64,000 nucleotides of DNA from Haliclona indistincta. Its lineage: Eukaryota; Porifera; Demospongiae; Haplosclerida; Chalinidae. Shown here one piece after another: positions 50,587 through 60,179 of this stretch. The notes under the pieces are model-generated. The model was not told the DNA's origin. It was given only the letters and a program-made list of their open reading frames with translations, and ran no database searches. A program made the position numbers and the translations under genes. How positions within the stretch are numbered: position 1 is the stretch's first letter; each line of letters begins with the position of its first letter. The DNA is taken from the NCBI GenBank assembly GCA_964017065.1, contig OZ024785.1, positions 13,843,592 to 13,907,591 on the forward strand, in the 5' to 3' direction.

Positions 50587-50750
50587 TTCCCAAAAACCGC
50601 CATCTTTTTACAGCTGTTACAGTATTTAAAATGGAAAGCATGTGACAGATATACATGTCATATGACCAGCTGACATGTGTTGCCTAGCTTGTTAACCACA
50701 TGTACTTGGAAATTTTAACCTCTCCACCAATAACGGGTTATTCAATTGCA

Positions 50751-51386
50751 CTAATCAGTAACATTATCTGGAGATATTTGAATCAAATTGTGAAGCCCAA
50801 TAAAGAAGGACGCTGCCCAAGTGCGAATGGTTTGTGGACTTGTGTCTGTGTACTCTGATGCAATCTGTGCTGTGTCTGTGATGCTGTAGCCCCATTTTGT
50901 CATCGCAGTGGCCATCAACGAAACTGCCAAAGCCTTCTGAATCTCATAGGATGCATTTTTATGTATATACGACATTAGCATGGATGCAGATTTGTCAAAC
51001 GCACCTCTGCTTTTTCTGAATATGGAGCACAATGAAACAAAGCTGTCAGTTTCTGCCTCCATGTCTGTTGTTTCAGATGGTACCGGCGTAGACTGAGACT
51101 GGATATTCTGTTTGGCAGAAACAGCTACTGTTGGATCTCCACGTGGATGAAGTTTAGTAGTAAACGAGATTTTGTGGATAGCAGATTCAGCAAACGCCTT
51201 TGAACTTCTCTTCTGCATAGATTGGCCAAGATTGGTACAGTCCTGAAGTACTGCAGAAATTCCACCCTTCCGCTTTGGCTTTGCAGGAGTCCTATCAAGT
51301 GAACTGCTGCTGCTGCTGCTGGAGTAGTTCTGAAAAAAACTGTTTTGAGAAACCTTGTAGTCACTATCACCATCAACGCTATTCAT
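50751..51386 (-). CDS. 211-residue protein with putative helix-turn-helix, unit 3
   Basis: Identical to 45691-46326; promoter at 51449-51489 is also intact. Confidence 0.65.
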   Translation of the reverse strand: MNSVDGDSDYKVSQNSFFQNYSSSSSSSSLDRTPAKPKRKGGISAVLQDCTNLGQSMQKRSSKAFAESAIHKISFTTKLHPRGDPTVAVSAKQNIQSQSTPVPSETTDMEAETDSFVSLCSIFRKSRGAFDKSASMLMSYIHKNASYEIQKALAVSLMATAMTKWGYSITDTAQIASEYTDTSPQTIRTWAASFFIGLHNLIQISPDNVTD

Positions 51387-51448
51387 TCTGAACTCCTACA
51401 CAATACAACTTGAACTAACGATAACGACCACGAGATATACTGAACTAA

Positions 51449-51489
51449 CTTTATAACCACACGCACGTGATACAGTATGTGTGACGTCA
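51449..51489 (-). promoter_or_regulatory. CRE/E-box/TATA promoter, unit 3
   Basis: Identical to 46389-46429. Confidence 0.6.
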
Positions 51490-51704
51490 CGTCATAAATG
51501 TATTTTTGTATTGCATGATACTGGGTAACCGTCGAAACCGTCTCTCTCTGATGGTAGAGCTGCGCTCGTCGCGACGAAGCGAGGTAGCGACAAAAGGCAA
51601 GCGTGTATGTGAAGTACTATGTTTAAGCTACCCAGCAACCAAGTTTTGTATCTTAACTCCTGTAGACTCTGGAGTTCCTAACCAAACGTTGTGGTTAGTC
51701 GTGA

Positions 51705-52174
51705 AAACCATTTTTGGCTCCGAACTTCTAAAGTAACACTGATCAGGAGCAAAGACGCTGGTTACAGGTGCGCTATAGGTACTACTGTTTAAATTTTCTT
51801 TAACAGTTCTTAACTACCAGTGGTTGTGGAATTCGTAACTAAACTGTTGCTTGCTACACCCCCTGAAAGACCGCCATTTTACACCTTTTGATGGACACAT
51901 GCCTGGAAGCCATATGACTGTGTGAAAACTAGAAGGATTGGGCATCATGATGGTGCATTCCTTTAGTCAGTAGGACTTTTAGTTTTGGAATTATGATCTC
52001 AATTAAAAAAAATCAGTTTTTCAGTCTCTTTGTGTGGTCCACTGTACTTGGAAGCATCACCTATGTTGCAGTATAATAAGCGCGAGTGAACTTTGCTAAC
52101 TCAATCATCTGTGCATTTATATTTGTATCCACTTTTTACCCTGGGCACCGGAGGGTTAAGCGTGCATTATCAAG
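51705..52174. other. No gene supported; right flank of the array
   Basis: Unique sequence after the array. No motif-bearing frame. Confidence 0.4.
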
Positions 52175-52800
52175 CTAAAGATGCTCACTTTTACTTTTCA
52201 CTTTTCACTCTCTCCCTCTCTCTCTCTCTCCCTCTGTCTCTCTCTCTCTTCCCAGATGACCTCACCATGAGAGGCTTTATTGGACACCTTGAAGAAGGCT
52301 CTTTCCTGCCCCACCATCACAAGACATTTCTCTGGACACATCTTCACTTTTCATTCAGCTTTTACTTTTCATTCAGATCAAATTTTACTGTTTTACAACA
52401 GTATATTATAGGCAAAGTCAAGGATCCATAACTTTTAGCACAGTGGGACAAACTGGGCAAGAACACATGTAAGATAATCATACTGCGCGTTTCAGGTTTT
52501 TATTGATTCAGTTTCAACAATAAATACATAACACAAAAAACTGACCACATACATAGTTATTGTTTCTCTAACTAATGTCTGGCTTATCTTCTAACTGCTT
52601 CAAACTGACAACTAGTGTCTGTGTTCACTTTTACTTTTCACTTTTCACTCTCTCCCTCTCTCTCTCCCTCTGTCTCTCTCTCTCTTCCCAGTTGACCTCA
52701 CCATGAGAGGCTTTATTGGACACCTTGAAGAAGGCTCTTTCCTGCCCCACCATCACAAGACATTTCTCTGGACACATCTTCACTTTTTATTCAGCAAAGG
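52175..52800 (+). repeat. Duplicated exon with its pyrimidine tract (2 copies)
   Basis: About 175 bp at 52185-52360 recur at 52628-52790: TTTTACTTTTCACTTTTCAC, a long CT microsatellite, the acceptor CTTCCCAG and about 100 bp of exon. The copies differ in CT-tract length and a few bases. Confidence 0.9.
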
Positions 52801-52873
52801 TATCAGGTATCAGAGTGACACTGTCCAGTGCATCTGTGATGGTGGATCAGCTCGAGCTAATAGTAGATGTTGA
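52692..52873 (+). CDS. Exon of unknown gene (second copy of the duplication)
   Basis: After CTCTTCCCAG the frame reads [31 protein letters not shown], then [20 protein letters not shown] and TGA. The first copy (exon from 52256) begins with the same residues but then passes into Ser/Phe-rich codons. AAAG/GTATCAG at 52797-52806 is a possible donor. Conservation of the acceptor and of the frame across the duplicated part suggests an exon; I do not recognise the family. The next plus-strand exon is the SIN3-like one at 53171. Confidence 0.4.
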
Positions 52874-53170
52874 AGAGTTTAGAGGCGATGTGTGATAAAG
52901 ATGCTTACAACTAATGATGACACACTTCAGGTATTCTGTGTCATTAAGTTGTTGATGTTCAACTCACTAATAACAGTAGAGCTACTCTCTGTAGCAGTTG
53001 GTGTTTGTGAATAGTTTACTTTGTCATGTATTGTACTGCTTATCATAGTTGAATACTTTCTGTTTAACAGCTATGATGTTTGCGATTAACAGTTTTGACA
53101 AAAAGGATAAACTAATGTCATGTATGTCAGTTAGTTTATCTTTTAATAGTTGCAATGATTTATATTTTAG

Positions 53171-53289
53171 GTCCGTAAAGCTCTTCATAGTCAAGAAGTG
53201 TACGATAATTTCCTCCGATGTCTTGTACTATTTAATGAAGAGATTGTATCTCGACAAGAACTTATACATCTTGTGCAGCCTTTCCTAGG
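53171..53289 (+). CDS. SIN3 corepressor PAH3-domain exon
   Basis: TTATATTTTAG precedes a 119 bp exon that ends at a GTGAGT donor. It reads [40 protein letters not shown]. This matches the third paired amphipathic helix domain of SIN3-family transcriptional corepressors, in which helices of this spacing form a four-helix bundle for repressor binding. Both splice sites are consensus. The rest of PAH3 (in the family K-F-P-E-L-x-x-W-F-K) is not found downstream and the residues before V (FDK type) are not found upstream, so this is an isolated exon: part of a longer gene with distant exons, or a captured or duplicated piece. Confidence 0.75.
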
Positions 53290-53409
53290 GTGAGTTATTG
53301 CTTGTGACAATAGACTTTCCTGTGACAGACTGCATTATCCTCACGCTTTACATGTAAGTACGCACTAAATTTTTGTTGCCATCATGTATTGCAGATGATT
53401 TGGCAGTAG

Positions 53410-53655
53410 ATAAAGTGCCAGTACTGTGATGAGTCTGAATGTAGAGCTAAATTGACAAGAGTAAACTGCAAGTGTGACAATGATTGTGGACTCTTTAATG
53501 ACTGCTGTTTGAACTACACACTAACTAACCAATCACGACCAAGCTATCTGCACCAGCTGTTAGAATGCCAAGGAATGGTAACTATCAACAAGACAGACTT
53601 TATTGACTTATTATCTCATAGCAGTGTGCTAATGGACCAGGACCAGTCAAGCTAA
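53410..53655 (+). CDS. Somatomedin-B-like exon
   Basis: From an AG at 53408-53409 the frame reads IKCQYCDESECRAKLTRVN, CKCDNDCGLFNDCCLNYT, then SRPSYLHQLLECQGMVTINK and a stop. C-x-CD-x-x-C-x-x-x-x-DCC-x-x-Y with preceding paired cysteines is the core of the somatomedin B fold, an extracellular disulfide-rich module. That implies a secreted or membrane protein, which does not fit with the nuclear SIN3 exon 120 bp upstream, so the two exons probably belong to different genes or a chimera. The stop overlaps the stop of the convergent ParB-like gene. Confidence 0.6.
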   Translation: MKCQYCDESECRAKLTRVNCKCDNDCGLFNDCCLNYTLTNQSRPSYLHQLLECQGMVTINKTDFIDLLSHSSVLMDQDQSS

Positions 53656-54255
53656 AGATGCTCACTTAAAGCCAACCTAGAGTTGTTCCCTCCAAGCGTC
53701 TCGTAGGTGTATGCTTCCGGATGAAGGTGGTCAAAATTTTCATCCTGGTTAGCACGGAAAAGACCAATAAGAGGAGCTACATCAGAGGTTAAGTTTGACA
53801 CCATCTCTTTCTTCAAGCTATCAATAAAAACTCGGTCAACTTGTCTGACCAGACGTGATGGCCCAGGTTCCATCAGACAGCTTATTGGCAGATGAAACTG
53901 ACCTGCAAAAGGCACATGTGTGATAGTAAATATTAATTTTACACATTCACACGATGTCATACCAATGAATTTATATTGGATAGATTTTTCTGTACTGGAG
54001 GAAGACGGGTTCTTTTCTTCCAAAGTCCTTCTAGCAGAGCTACCTGTGGCTGCTACTATCCTCTTAGGAGTTGAATTGGATTGTAGACTCTCTAGTGCTG
54101 GCCTCTTTCTAGAATTACCTGTAGCAGCAACAGTAAAAATTCAAAAATTATAGTACACTGTGGATTATGTACTTGAAACATAACTCACATGGTGATGATG
54201 ACGGAGTAGTATGAGACTGACTCAGAAGTGATGCTTCATTACTCAATTCGAACAT
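53652..54255 (-). CDS. ParB/Srx-like domain protein (paralogue 3), three exons
   Basis: Exon 1 (54255-54189) MFELSNEASLLSQSHTTPSS; 70 bp intron (GTGAGT...CTACAG), phase 1; exon 2 (54118-53963) NSRKRPALESLQSNSTPKRI ... EKSIQYKFI; 60 bp intron (GTATGA...TTTTGCAG), phase 1; exon 3 (53902-53652) FHLPISCLMEPGPSRLVRQV, DRVFIDSLKKEM, YTYETLGGNNSRLAL and a stop. All joins keep the frame, giving about 157 residues. The domain matches paralogues 1 and 2; GGNNS replaces GGQHS, so the central His is lost or changed. A GTGAGC donor sits right before the stop (after LAL), so the true gene may continue; the last codons come from sequence also present at 52172. N-terminus is basic and Ser-rich, likely disordered. 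Confidence 0.6.
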
Positions 54256-54350
54256 GGCAGAAGTAGGTGGTGGCCGATAAATGCTGGTATTTTGCTGGTA
54301 TGCCCCTTCTATTCGCTCCGCCCCTACTACTTATACTACCACTACTACTA

Positions 54351-54735
54351 CTACAGCTTGTCACACGTGGCCTTTGTTGTGGTACTATTGTATTCTTGGA
54401 GTTGATGTAGCACCCCCATGATTTCCTGTTTTACTTTAGAATTTGAAACTGTTCTTGGTTCCTGTATTTTAATGGCTGTAATTCTGACTGTAACTCGATC
54501 GAACTCGTTGAACTTTGGTAAATCCTTCAATGAAATCAGTGGACTTCCCAGAACGTTCAAGTCTTGATCCTGTATCACAATCTCATCTTCTGGACTTGCC
54601 TGTTCAATGGTTGAGTAAATCTTAATTATAACCTGGAGTTTTTCAGTTCCTTTGTAGACAGAGCTTTGGATTTGGCACTTGCGGATTACAATTGTTGTTT
54701 TCTTTAGTAAATAATCGTGAAGTTCTTCTCTAGCA
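54351..54735 (-). CDS. OB-fold (RPA-like) exon
   Basis: A continuous frame reads AREELHDYLLKKTTIVIRKC, YKGTEKLQVIIKIYSTIEQA, IVIQDQDLNVLGSPLISLKD then LPKFNEFDRVTVRITAIKIQ and EPRTVSNSKVKQEIM. The second half (L-x-x-L-x-x-x-x-FD-x-V-x-V-x-x-x-V-x-x-x-x-x-P-x-x-V-x-x-x-K-x-K-Q-x-x-x) is the first strands of an OB fold like those of replication protein A-related ssDNA-binding proteins; the expected VAD-x-x-G follows on another exon. An AG at about 54728 may be its acceptor. Probably the same gene as the exon at 56528-56764. Confidence 0.5.
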
Positions 54736-55110
54736 TTATCGTGTTACTACATGAAGTGTGTTCTGAACTACAGGGAGCCACTGTAGGTCCCATAGCTGAG
54801 GTGTAGTAGCTGAGATCTCTTTCTGCTCTCTGTCCATCTTGGCATACAATAGGTATCCCATCTCTCCTATGAGTGCATATCCTGGCAGGTCTTTGTTTAT
54901 TTCTCGGTGAGACTTGAGATGGACGATGGAGTGTCTTGGGAAGAGCGACTTCAGTCCTGACACAGTAGTTGTGAGAGTAACATTGTTCACGTCCAATGCC
55001 AGTTCAGGGTCATGATTGACAAGTAACCAGGCACGACTTCTAACTTTCAATGAACAATCACTTTTCTCTTTTAAAGCCTTGATGTATGCTCTACTTAGAG
55101 GGCTACTGTC
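54736..55110 (-). CDS. Unknown exon between the OB-fold exons
   Basis: The frame reads SRAYIKALKEKSDCSLKVRS, AWLLVNHDPELALDVNNVTL, SLFPRHSIVHLKSHREINKD, LPGYALIGEMGYLLYAKMDR and WDLQWLPVVQNTLHVVT. It is uninterrupted for about 120 codons with natural composition. It abuts the OB-fold exon with a one-frame change. I do not recognise a domain. Confidence 0.4.
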   Translation of the reverse strand, partial: DSSPLSRAYIKALKEKSDCSLKVRSRAWLLVNHDPELALDVNNVTLTTTVSGLKSLFPRHSIVHLKSHREINKDLPGYALIGEMGYLLYAKMDREQKEISATTPQLWDLQWLPVVQNTLHVVTR

Positions 55111-56245
55111 ACAATAATTTACACTTTCGTTAGAAGATTTAATTCATACTTTCGTTAGAAATTTGATAGAAAAATTGTAAATTATAATTGAAATAATATG
55201 TTAGACAATACTTAATTATGCTTTGGCCAGGCGTAAAGAAGAGCAACGACAGCAACTCCGGTTAAATGAATCGTCTCAAAAAACGTTATCATCCAGTGGA
55301 ACTTTGGTAAGGAGGCAGATCAAGTTTAGAGAAAGCAAGACTCCATTTTAACGTCATCAGTGTGAGAAATCTGTGTGGAGCTGGAGGGCTTACAAATGGA
55401 GTGAACAACCTTGGTTTCGCTGTTTTACGGAAGACGTAAAACCCAGATTCCCACCAGTTTCAAGTGTTGCTATTATAAAGAAGTTAAGTTATTCATAAAA
55501 TTAATTATAGTCTCTTTCCTCACAGATGGAAAGAGACTATCAGGCCCATTAGACCCGTTCTTGTAGATCCCATATAATGGTTGTGAGAAATTTGATAGAT
55601 GACCAATGCTATAAGCAAATAATTTTGCAATTCTGGATCAGCTGTGATCATCTCCTTTAATAAAACTTTATCCTACATTCTTTAACTATGTCAAAATATC
55701 GCAAATCCTGCAATTACCACAAAAGAATAACTACCTCTGCAGTTAAAACAGCTGCAGTGATCAAGTGAAGTAAAACCATGTCTGGATAGCCCTTCATAGC
55801 ACATATAAGCCAATATAAATAATTATTAATTTTAGTTGAAAACCCACAGAAAGTTTCTCCGACTTTATAGGAACAGAGCCTCTTCTGAACACTATGTTTA
55901 TAGTTTCTGTTTCAGTTACACTAGAAGGACTCTTACTGTAACCAATGCACAATATTATACATAACTCAGCACAAGAATATCACAACTCAATAACTTACAC
56001 AGAAACACAGTCCTTGTGTTTTGGGCACAACCCATATTCTTGTATTACAATGACTAGACTACGCAAAACTTCCTTAGTCGAGCCATTTTTGAATCTTTCA
56101 CACACAGCTTCTCTACACTGGACCAAAAATTATGCAAGTATCGAAGGCTGTAAAAAATAGACGATAATGAGCAATGATAAATTACAAACATCATACCCTG
56201 TTGACTACTTTCTCTCCCTGTTGAACCACATCCCAATTAAAAAGC
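55111..56245. other. No gene confidently supported
   Basis: A possible plus-strand exon at 55228-55302 (RKEEQRQQLRLNESSQKTLS, ending at GTAAGG) is the only coding-like signal. Confidence 0.3.
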
Positions 56246-56400
56246 TTAACAAGCTGGTAGCTACTCTTAGCAGCTTGCTTTGGGTCTTTTTGGTAGCTAC
56301 TCCTAATTGCAAGCTTTCATTTTGTCTTTTTTTTGGTAGCTACTCCTAGATACAAGCTTTTTTGTATTTGGGTCTGTTTGGTAGCTACTCCTAGCAGCCT
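56245..56400. repeat. Imperfect tandem repeat with GGTAGCTACTCCTA
   Basis: Four copies of GGTAGCTACTCYTA at irregular 40-60 bp spacing with T-rich linkers. Confidence 0.8.
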
Positions 56401-56527
56401 CCATTCAATAACAGCTTACTCCATTCAATAGCTTCTCTTCTTACCACCGCTGTACACACTGTTGACAGCCAAGCATATGCACTTGCTTGCCAGACATACA
56501 ATAACGTAGAAGTTAAGAACCACACAC

Positions 56528-56764
56528 CTTGTCTGCATGTCTGTGTGATAATTCAAATCCTACCATTCTCGCTCTTGCTTTATTGTCCACAAGATAACTG
56601 TCAAAAAAGGACAACAGGTACCTTTCCTAAGGCAAAAGTGTGGTAAGTACGCCGTGTACAGTTGCAGTTGATACTTGTTTGAAGTTTGCCAGATCGACAA
56701 CTTCTTCAGGGTCTGTTGTTGTTATAGCTGCAGTTTCTTCAGTTCCAGATGTTGTAGCAGCCAT
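56528..56764 (-). pseudogene. OB-fold (RPA-like) gene, first exon with one stop
   Basis: ATG at 56764 in strong context (AAAATGGCTG) opens MAATTSGTEETAAITTTDPE, EVVDLANFKQVSTATVHGVL, TTLLP, TAG (56627-56629), then in the same frame LLSFFDSYLVDNKARARMVG and FELSHRHADK before a GTGTGT donor. V-x-G-V-(I/L)-T-x-L-x-P ... F-F/Y-D-x-x-L-x-D ... R-V/M-V-G-F is how the N-terminal OB fold of sponge RPA-like proteins reads, from memory. The donor end recurs at 11926-12004. One nonsense codon is the only break. Confidence 0.45.
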
Positions 56765-57023
56765 TTTATATTTCGAGAAGTAATGACAAGTAATGTGAAA
56801 TCTGTTCATTAATATAATCTTTTACTAAGTTCCTCTGCCATTACTGAGAGGGTTGTGTAGAATTTGCGCAGCATGCAAATCAAGTGATACAAAATGCATC
56901 ATGCAAATTGTGGAGTTAGCTCCTTATTTAAACACAGTGAATTTCATATGAATATGGTATATTTTCTATCTGAATACATGTATATACCTTGAAGTCTTCA
57001 TACTAGACACAACTTCCTACTGG

Positions 57024-57163
57024 ATGTGGAAGCTCGTTTTTGTGATCGTTCATGTTGGGATTTTAGCCTCAACAAAGGCTAACTTCGAGTACAAGTCTGT
57101 CAAAAATGAAAGACAACCTAAACTCATTAACAATAGTGATTGTTTACCATTTTCTTTGAAGAG
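57024..57163 (+). CDS. Possible secreted-protein first exon
   Basis: ATG at 57024 starts MWKLVFVIVHVGILASTKAN, a good signal peptide with a cleavage site after KA, then FEYKSVKNERQPK. A consensus GTATGT donor follows CTTTGAAGAG at 57163. No downstream exon was identified. The opposite strand is also open here, so the call is weak. Confidence 0.3.
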
Positions 57164-57362
57164 GTATGTAGCCTTACCAATTACAATTCCTGATGAATCT
57201 ACCACTGCCACTAACATTCTACTCACATACACAATTGCACATGTACATAATAGAATTCAAATTTACTCTGTTCTAAAGAGGGATATATTTCCAGCTTCAA
57301 TTCGCTAATAACAAAATTAATACAACCACATGATAAACTGTGATCAGAATAATTATTCTCAC

Positions 57363-57589
57363 TTCTGCACCAGAGAATGAGGACTTCATGGGAGTGCGTC
57401 GCTTGGCTGGTGGTGGATGAACTGGTTGAGGCTGCTCAGTTTCCTCAGCCACTGAGATAGTACTTGATTCCTATAAAAATTTATATTATTATGAACTTTC
57501 CAAAGTTTCCATTGCTAACTAACATCACTTGAATCTGGCCATTGTGTGTCAGTTCTACTACTTTTTCCTTTTTTCCCTACCGTGGCCAT
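57363..57589 (-). CDS. Gene start, two exons, unknown product
   Basis: Exon 1 (57589-57524) reads MATVGKKGKSSRTDTQWPDS SD and ends at GTTAGT. A 53 bp intron closes at TTTTTATAG. Exon 2 (57470-57363) reads ESSTISVAEETEQPQPVHPP and AKRRTPMKSSFSGAE, ending at a GTGAGA donor. Phase 0 at both joins. Low-complexity, basic then Pro-rich: typical disordered N-terminus. No downstream exon recognised; the OB-fold gene begins 600 bp further on the same strand. Confidence 0.45.
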
Positions 57590-57994
57590 CGTAGGAGATC
57601 GAGGAGATCTGTTCCTCCGTCCAGCTTGCTATCTTGTGATTCATGCGTGCTTTGGCACTCCAATGGTGCACACACGTTGTTGTTGATACAACAATTCGCA
57701 TGCTCGAGCACAACACGGCACGGCTCCAGCGCTGTTTTGCGTTTACACTACCAGAAAATTGGTGCCGAGCCAGCACGCTTTAAAAGTCGGGTCAAAACGG
57801 GCACGGTTCCAGATACCCTGGCCCCGCTTTGGTCGCGTTTACACTGAAAATTTTGGAGAGCCGGTGCCGCGCTGGCACGGCTCCAAGTGGCAGTGTACAT
57901 TCGGTATTAGAAAGGTGGCGCGTTATGGCTATGTATAACACTATTATAGTGTTTTCTGAGCATACTACTAGTAAGTTACTTCAAACTCACAATA

Positions 57995-58525
57995 AGCCTG
58001 GACGCGAGTACGTTGAGTGAGTGTCCTCAGTGGATGCGAGTACGTTGAGTGAGTGGGTCCTGGACGCGAGTACATTGAGTGAGTGTCCTGGGCGCGAGTA
58101 CGTTGAGTGAGTGTCCTGGACGCGAGTACGTTGAGTGAGTGTCCTCAGTGGACGTGAGTACGTTGAGTGAGTGTCCTCAGTGGATGCGAGTACGTTGAGT
58201 GAGTGGGTCCTGGACGCGAGTACGTTGAGTGAGTGTCCTGGGCGCGAGTACGTTGAGTGAGTGTCCTGGACGCGAGTATGTTGAGTGAGTGTCCTCAGTG
58301 GACGTGAGTACGTTGAGTGAGTGGGTCCTGGACACGAGTACGTTGAGTGAGTGTCCTGGGCGCGAGTACGTTGAGTGAGTGTCCTGGGCGCGAGTACATT
58401 GAGTGAGTGTCCTGGACGCGAGTATGTTGAGTGAGTGTCCTCAGTGGACGTGAGTACGTTGAGTGAGTGGGTCCTGGGCGCGAGTACATTGAGTGAGTAG
58501 GTCGTGGACGCGAGTACGTTGAGTG
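57995..58525. repeat. Minisatellite, 28-33 bp units, higher-order period about 150 bp
   Basis: About 18 units built on GCGAGTACGTTGAGTGAGTG with variable linkers (GTCCTGGAC, GTCCTGGGC, GTCCTCAGTGGA). The ordered set of variants starting TGGATGCGAG at 58031 restarts at 58181, showing a 150 bp higher-order repeat. Confidence 0.95.
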
Positions 58526-59289
58526 TGCTGGCCGCCTAAAATCTTACTGAGCGTTACTGGAAAGCGGGCACATGCATATAATCTGAACATGAGTCACGTG
58601 ATGCATGTGGGTCACGTGATGGCACCAGCGACCACAGGCTGACACAACTTGAGTACCAGCTGACTTAGATTATACCACTGTTTATTTGATATTCGTTCAT
58701 CTGTCCTTGGTCACAACATGAACTATTAATAGTAACGTCCAATGTTTAAACCTGGCTCTATCATCCTATCGTTTTGTTTTTCCAAAATTTGCATTCAAAT
58801 TAGTATTAGATTCAACTCTTGATACTGTATCTTTTTATTTGCAATAATAATAAAATTGAAAATAATAGAGTGAGTCCAACGTGCGCTTTCGTCCAGCCAT
58901 TTGTCTGACTTTGTATTTATTGAGCGGTCCCCGTTCGTATATCGTCGGACATTTGTCCGATGACCGGCCGTTATAATATGCTCTGCGCCATATAAGGGAT
59001 TTCTTTGTCTAGATTTATCTGTCATCTACTTGGAAAGGACGAAACTTAAGTAATGGTTGGGATTGGGTGGATTTTAGAATTCAATCATAGCCATCTTGAG
59101 CAACAGCTGTGAAATAACAGTGATGTTTTTTATGTACCACCGAACGTCGTGCTTCACCACACTCACTTGTAGTCTCCAAAATTGATGGTTGGTTTAAGAT
59201 TCATTGAGCCTGACTGAAGTTGGTGGAATGCATTCGCCCAAAGCTTTATGTCTCATGGATAGTCATAGCATCTATACTGCAATCATGTT
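58526..59289. other. No gene supported
   Basis: No recognisable frame. GTCACGTGATG occurs twice at 58591-58622. Confidence 0.35.
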
Positions 59290-59640
59290 GTGTAGCTCTC
59301 TTTTGAGTCACATCACTGTATAAATGGCAGCCTTCCCTTGAATTTGATCATCTGTTCATCCAGTGACATTTGTTTCCTTGTTGTAACATTGCCTCAAACC
59401 TCTCGAGCAGTTTAATTAGGAAGGGACATAGCTTATAGAGAGCATCATAGCCATCCTTTGGCACATATCCATTGCTGTCGTTCAGATGAAGGAAGCGCAT
59501 GAGGAGAGAGAATCGATTCCTACTCTTCAAGGAAGAAAACATAGACATGGCAAAGGGCCAGTTCCTAAGAGAATAATCTTCAAGCCGTGGATAGTCGATA
59601 AGCCCCATGAGTATCACTATTGCAAATAACTTTCTTAGTT
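59290..59640 (-). pseudogene. piggyBac transposase fragment
   Basis: The strand reads ILMGLIDYPRLEDYSLRNWP, SLKSRNRFSLLMRFLHLND, DGYDALYKLCPFLIKLLERF, then one base shifted LDEQMIKFKGRLPFIQ and TGA. It is the same domain stretch as 39680-40060, but begins further upstream (the G-x-x-x-x-P-x-x-x-x-Y-W block). DE-x-M-x-x-FKGR is the catalytic region. Frameshift and stop: inactive. Confidence 0.7.
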
Positions 59641-59894
59641 CACTGAGTGTGAAAGGTGTCCGTATTAACTGCTTGACTCTAGATCGGGGTGGTATCGTGT
59701 CTGTGGCTATGTACTGTTCAGCATACAGGCATCTTTTTCAATGAATATCCAGTATTATCTCATCGTGTCATAAGAGTCTCCCATATAGTTATTTGTTGGG
59801 GTGTCATATCAGTGATGTTTTTTGTGTGTCAACGTGAATCTAAACCTCACTATTCAAGTACCTTAGAGAACAATTTACATGTACACAGGCATGC

Positions 59895-60086
59895 ATACCG
59901 TATAGCCGTTTTTTTTCGCTGGTCAAATAATTCGTTAGCCAAATTTTGGCTGGGTCTAATTTTCGTCACAGAGCCACGTCACAGAACATTTTAAATAGGC
60001 AAAAAGAATTTTTCGAAATCTAATTTTCGACTCGCACCAGCCGTTCGAAAATCAAATCCACATGAAAATAACCGGCTATACGGTAT
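59895..60086. mobile_element. 192 bp inverted-repeat element (MITE-like, TA target)
   Basis: Left end ATACCGTATAGCCG and right end CGGCTATACGGTAT are inverted repeats; with TA taken as target duplication the element starts CCGTATAGCC. The interior is AT-rich and non-coding. Confidence 0.7.
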
Positions 60087-60179
60087 TCTGTTGATAATAC
60101 TTATGGATGGCTTCTAACTATGTACATCCTATCCAAAAACGAACTCTTGTGGGTTATTATCTATCATAACTTACCATTG

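Larger units (their letters stand above)
44193..51704. repeat. Tandem array: 2530 bp unit, three copies
   Basis: Units begin at 44193, 46723 and 49253 with period exactly 2530 bp. Every block I compared is identical in the three copies, and the encoded frames are identical. Units 1 and 2 end with a 79 bp hairpin-rich spacer (46645-46723 and 49175-49253). Unit 3 ends at 51704 just before that spacer. Each unit holds a CACTA-like remnant, a coiled-coil frame, a 211-codon gene and its promoter, all on the minus strand. Such identity means a very recent amplification or an assembly artefact. Confidence 0.95.

Noticed and set aside
57995..58525. Regular repeats with variable linkers, CRISPR-like at first sight
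   Set aside because: Linkers are variants of each other rather than unique spacers, the unit is 28-33 bp in total, and the context is animal DNA. It is a minisatellite.
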